Positions 63,980-64,000 of a DNA stretch of 64,000 nucleotides are shown one piece after another. A program made the position numbers and the translations under genes. The notes under the pieces are model-generated. The model did no database searches. It had not been told where the DNA came from and saw only the letters and a program-made list of their open reading frames with translations. The stretch comes from Methylomarinum sp965277025 (GTDB lineage: Bacteria > Pseudomonadota > Gammaproteobacteria > Methylococcales > Methylomonadaceae): assembly GCA_965277025.1 (NCBI GenBank), contig OZ255706.1:2108001-2172000 (forward strand), in the 5' to 3' direction. The stretch's first letter is position 1. Each line of letters starts with the position of its first letter.

Positions 63980-64000
63980 ATGAATAGTGTTTACACCATA
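63980..64000 (+). CDS. Start of a gene cut by the window end
   Basis: MNSVYTI from ATG 63980, with AAGG (63967-63970) nine bases upstream. Seven codons only; no identification possible. Confidence 0.4.

Overview
The window looks like a chromosomal segment of a gammaproteobacterium. Supporting genes are rpsF-rpsR-DUF2232-rplI, waaA, fleSR with a sigma54-type promoter, a MASE1 hybrid kinase, moeA and soxYZ. The set would fit a methanotroph-like (Methylococcales) or sulfur-oxidising relative, but that placement is an inference from gene content. The striking property is the insertion sequence (IS) load. By the element boundaries I could place, about 29 kb of 64 kb (roughly 45%) is IS or IS-derived DNA. 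The families are: an IS4-family element (8 copies, 1222 bp when complete, 9-bp target duplications), an IS630-family element (4), an IS66-family tnpC-only element (3), an IS701/ISH3-like element (3), an IS3-family element (2), two different ISAs1-family elements (2 + 1) and small TA-flanked MITEs (3).

Layout. 1-4718: nested IS4/IS701-like/IS630 elements, a MITE and another IS4. 4745-8051: two overlapping dynamin-like GTPase genes. 8181-15496 (minus strand): an operon-like run of hybrid histidine kinase, cytochrome c protein (split by IS66 in its signal peptide), Tsx-like outer-membrane protein and LplT-like MFS transporter. 15576-21230: MITE plus a three-level nest (IS630 containing IS4 containing IS66, with IS3 further along). 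21341-23268: flagellar two-component pair fleS-fleR, with fleR cut off by an IS remnant. 23269-25861: an IS rubble zone that is probably a rearrangement breakpoint. 26046-30222: a methyltransferase gene and a NifX/NifB-like gene, each split by an IS. 30584-34047: ISAs1 element, then the ribosomal-protein operon with its promoter. 34083-38385: IS4, then a LysR regulator divergent from VOC, nitroreductase and flavodoxin-fold reductase genes. 38422-41547: transposase remnants, MITE, IS630 with IS4 inside. 41806-50688: waaA, AI-2E-type transporter, PhnA/YjdM, G3E GTPase, leucine-rich repeat protein, moeA, soxZ-soxY and a YpfJ-like zinc protease. 50694-58731: an RND efflux operon (tolC-like, adaptor, pump) with at least five independent lesions. 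58785-63961: a TlpA-like thioredoxin gene split by a recombinant IS66/IS4 structure, a small periplasmic protein, and a last IS4.

Many interruptions can be undone on paper. Removing an element plus one copy of its target duplication restores a continuous reading frame for the cytochrome, the NifX-like protein, the thioredoxin and the LysR C-terminus; the methyltransferase is restored apart from one extra T. Most insertions therefore look recent. The strongest non-routine observations are the paired GTPases, the placement of IS630 copies directly against MITE ends, a dispersed intergenic repeat with a MITE caught inside one copy, a nine-unit expansion of a 9-bp repeat inside one IS66 transposase, and the convergent decay of the efflux operon.
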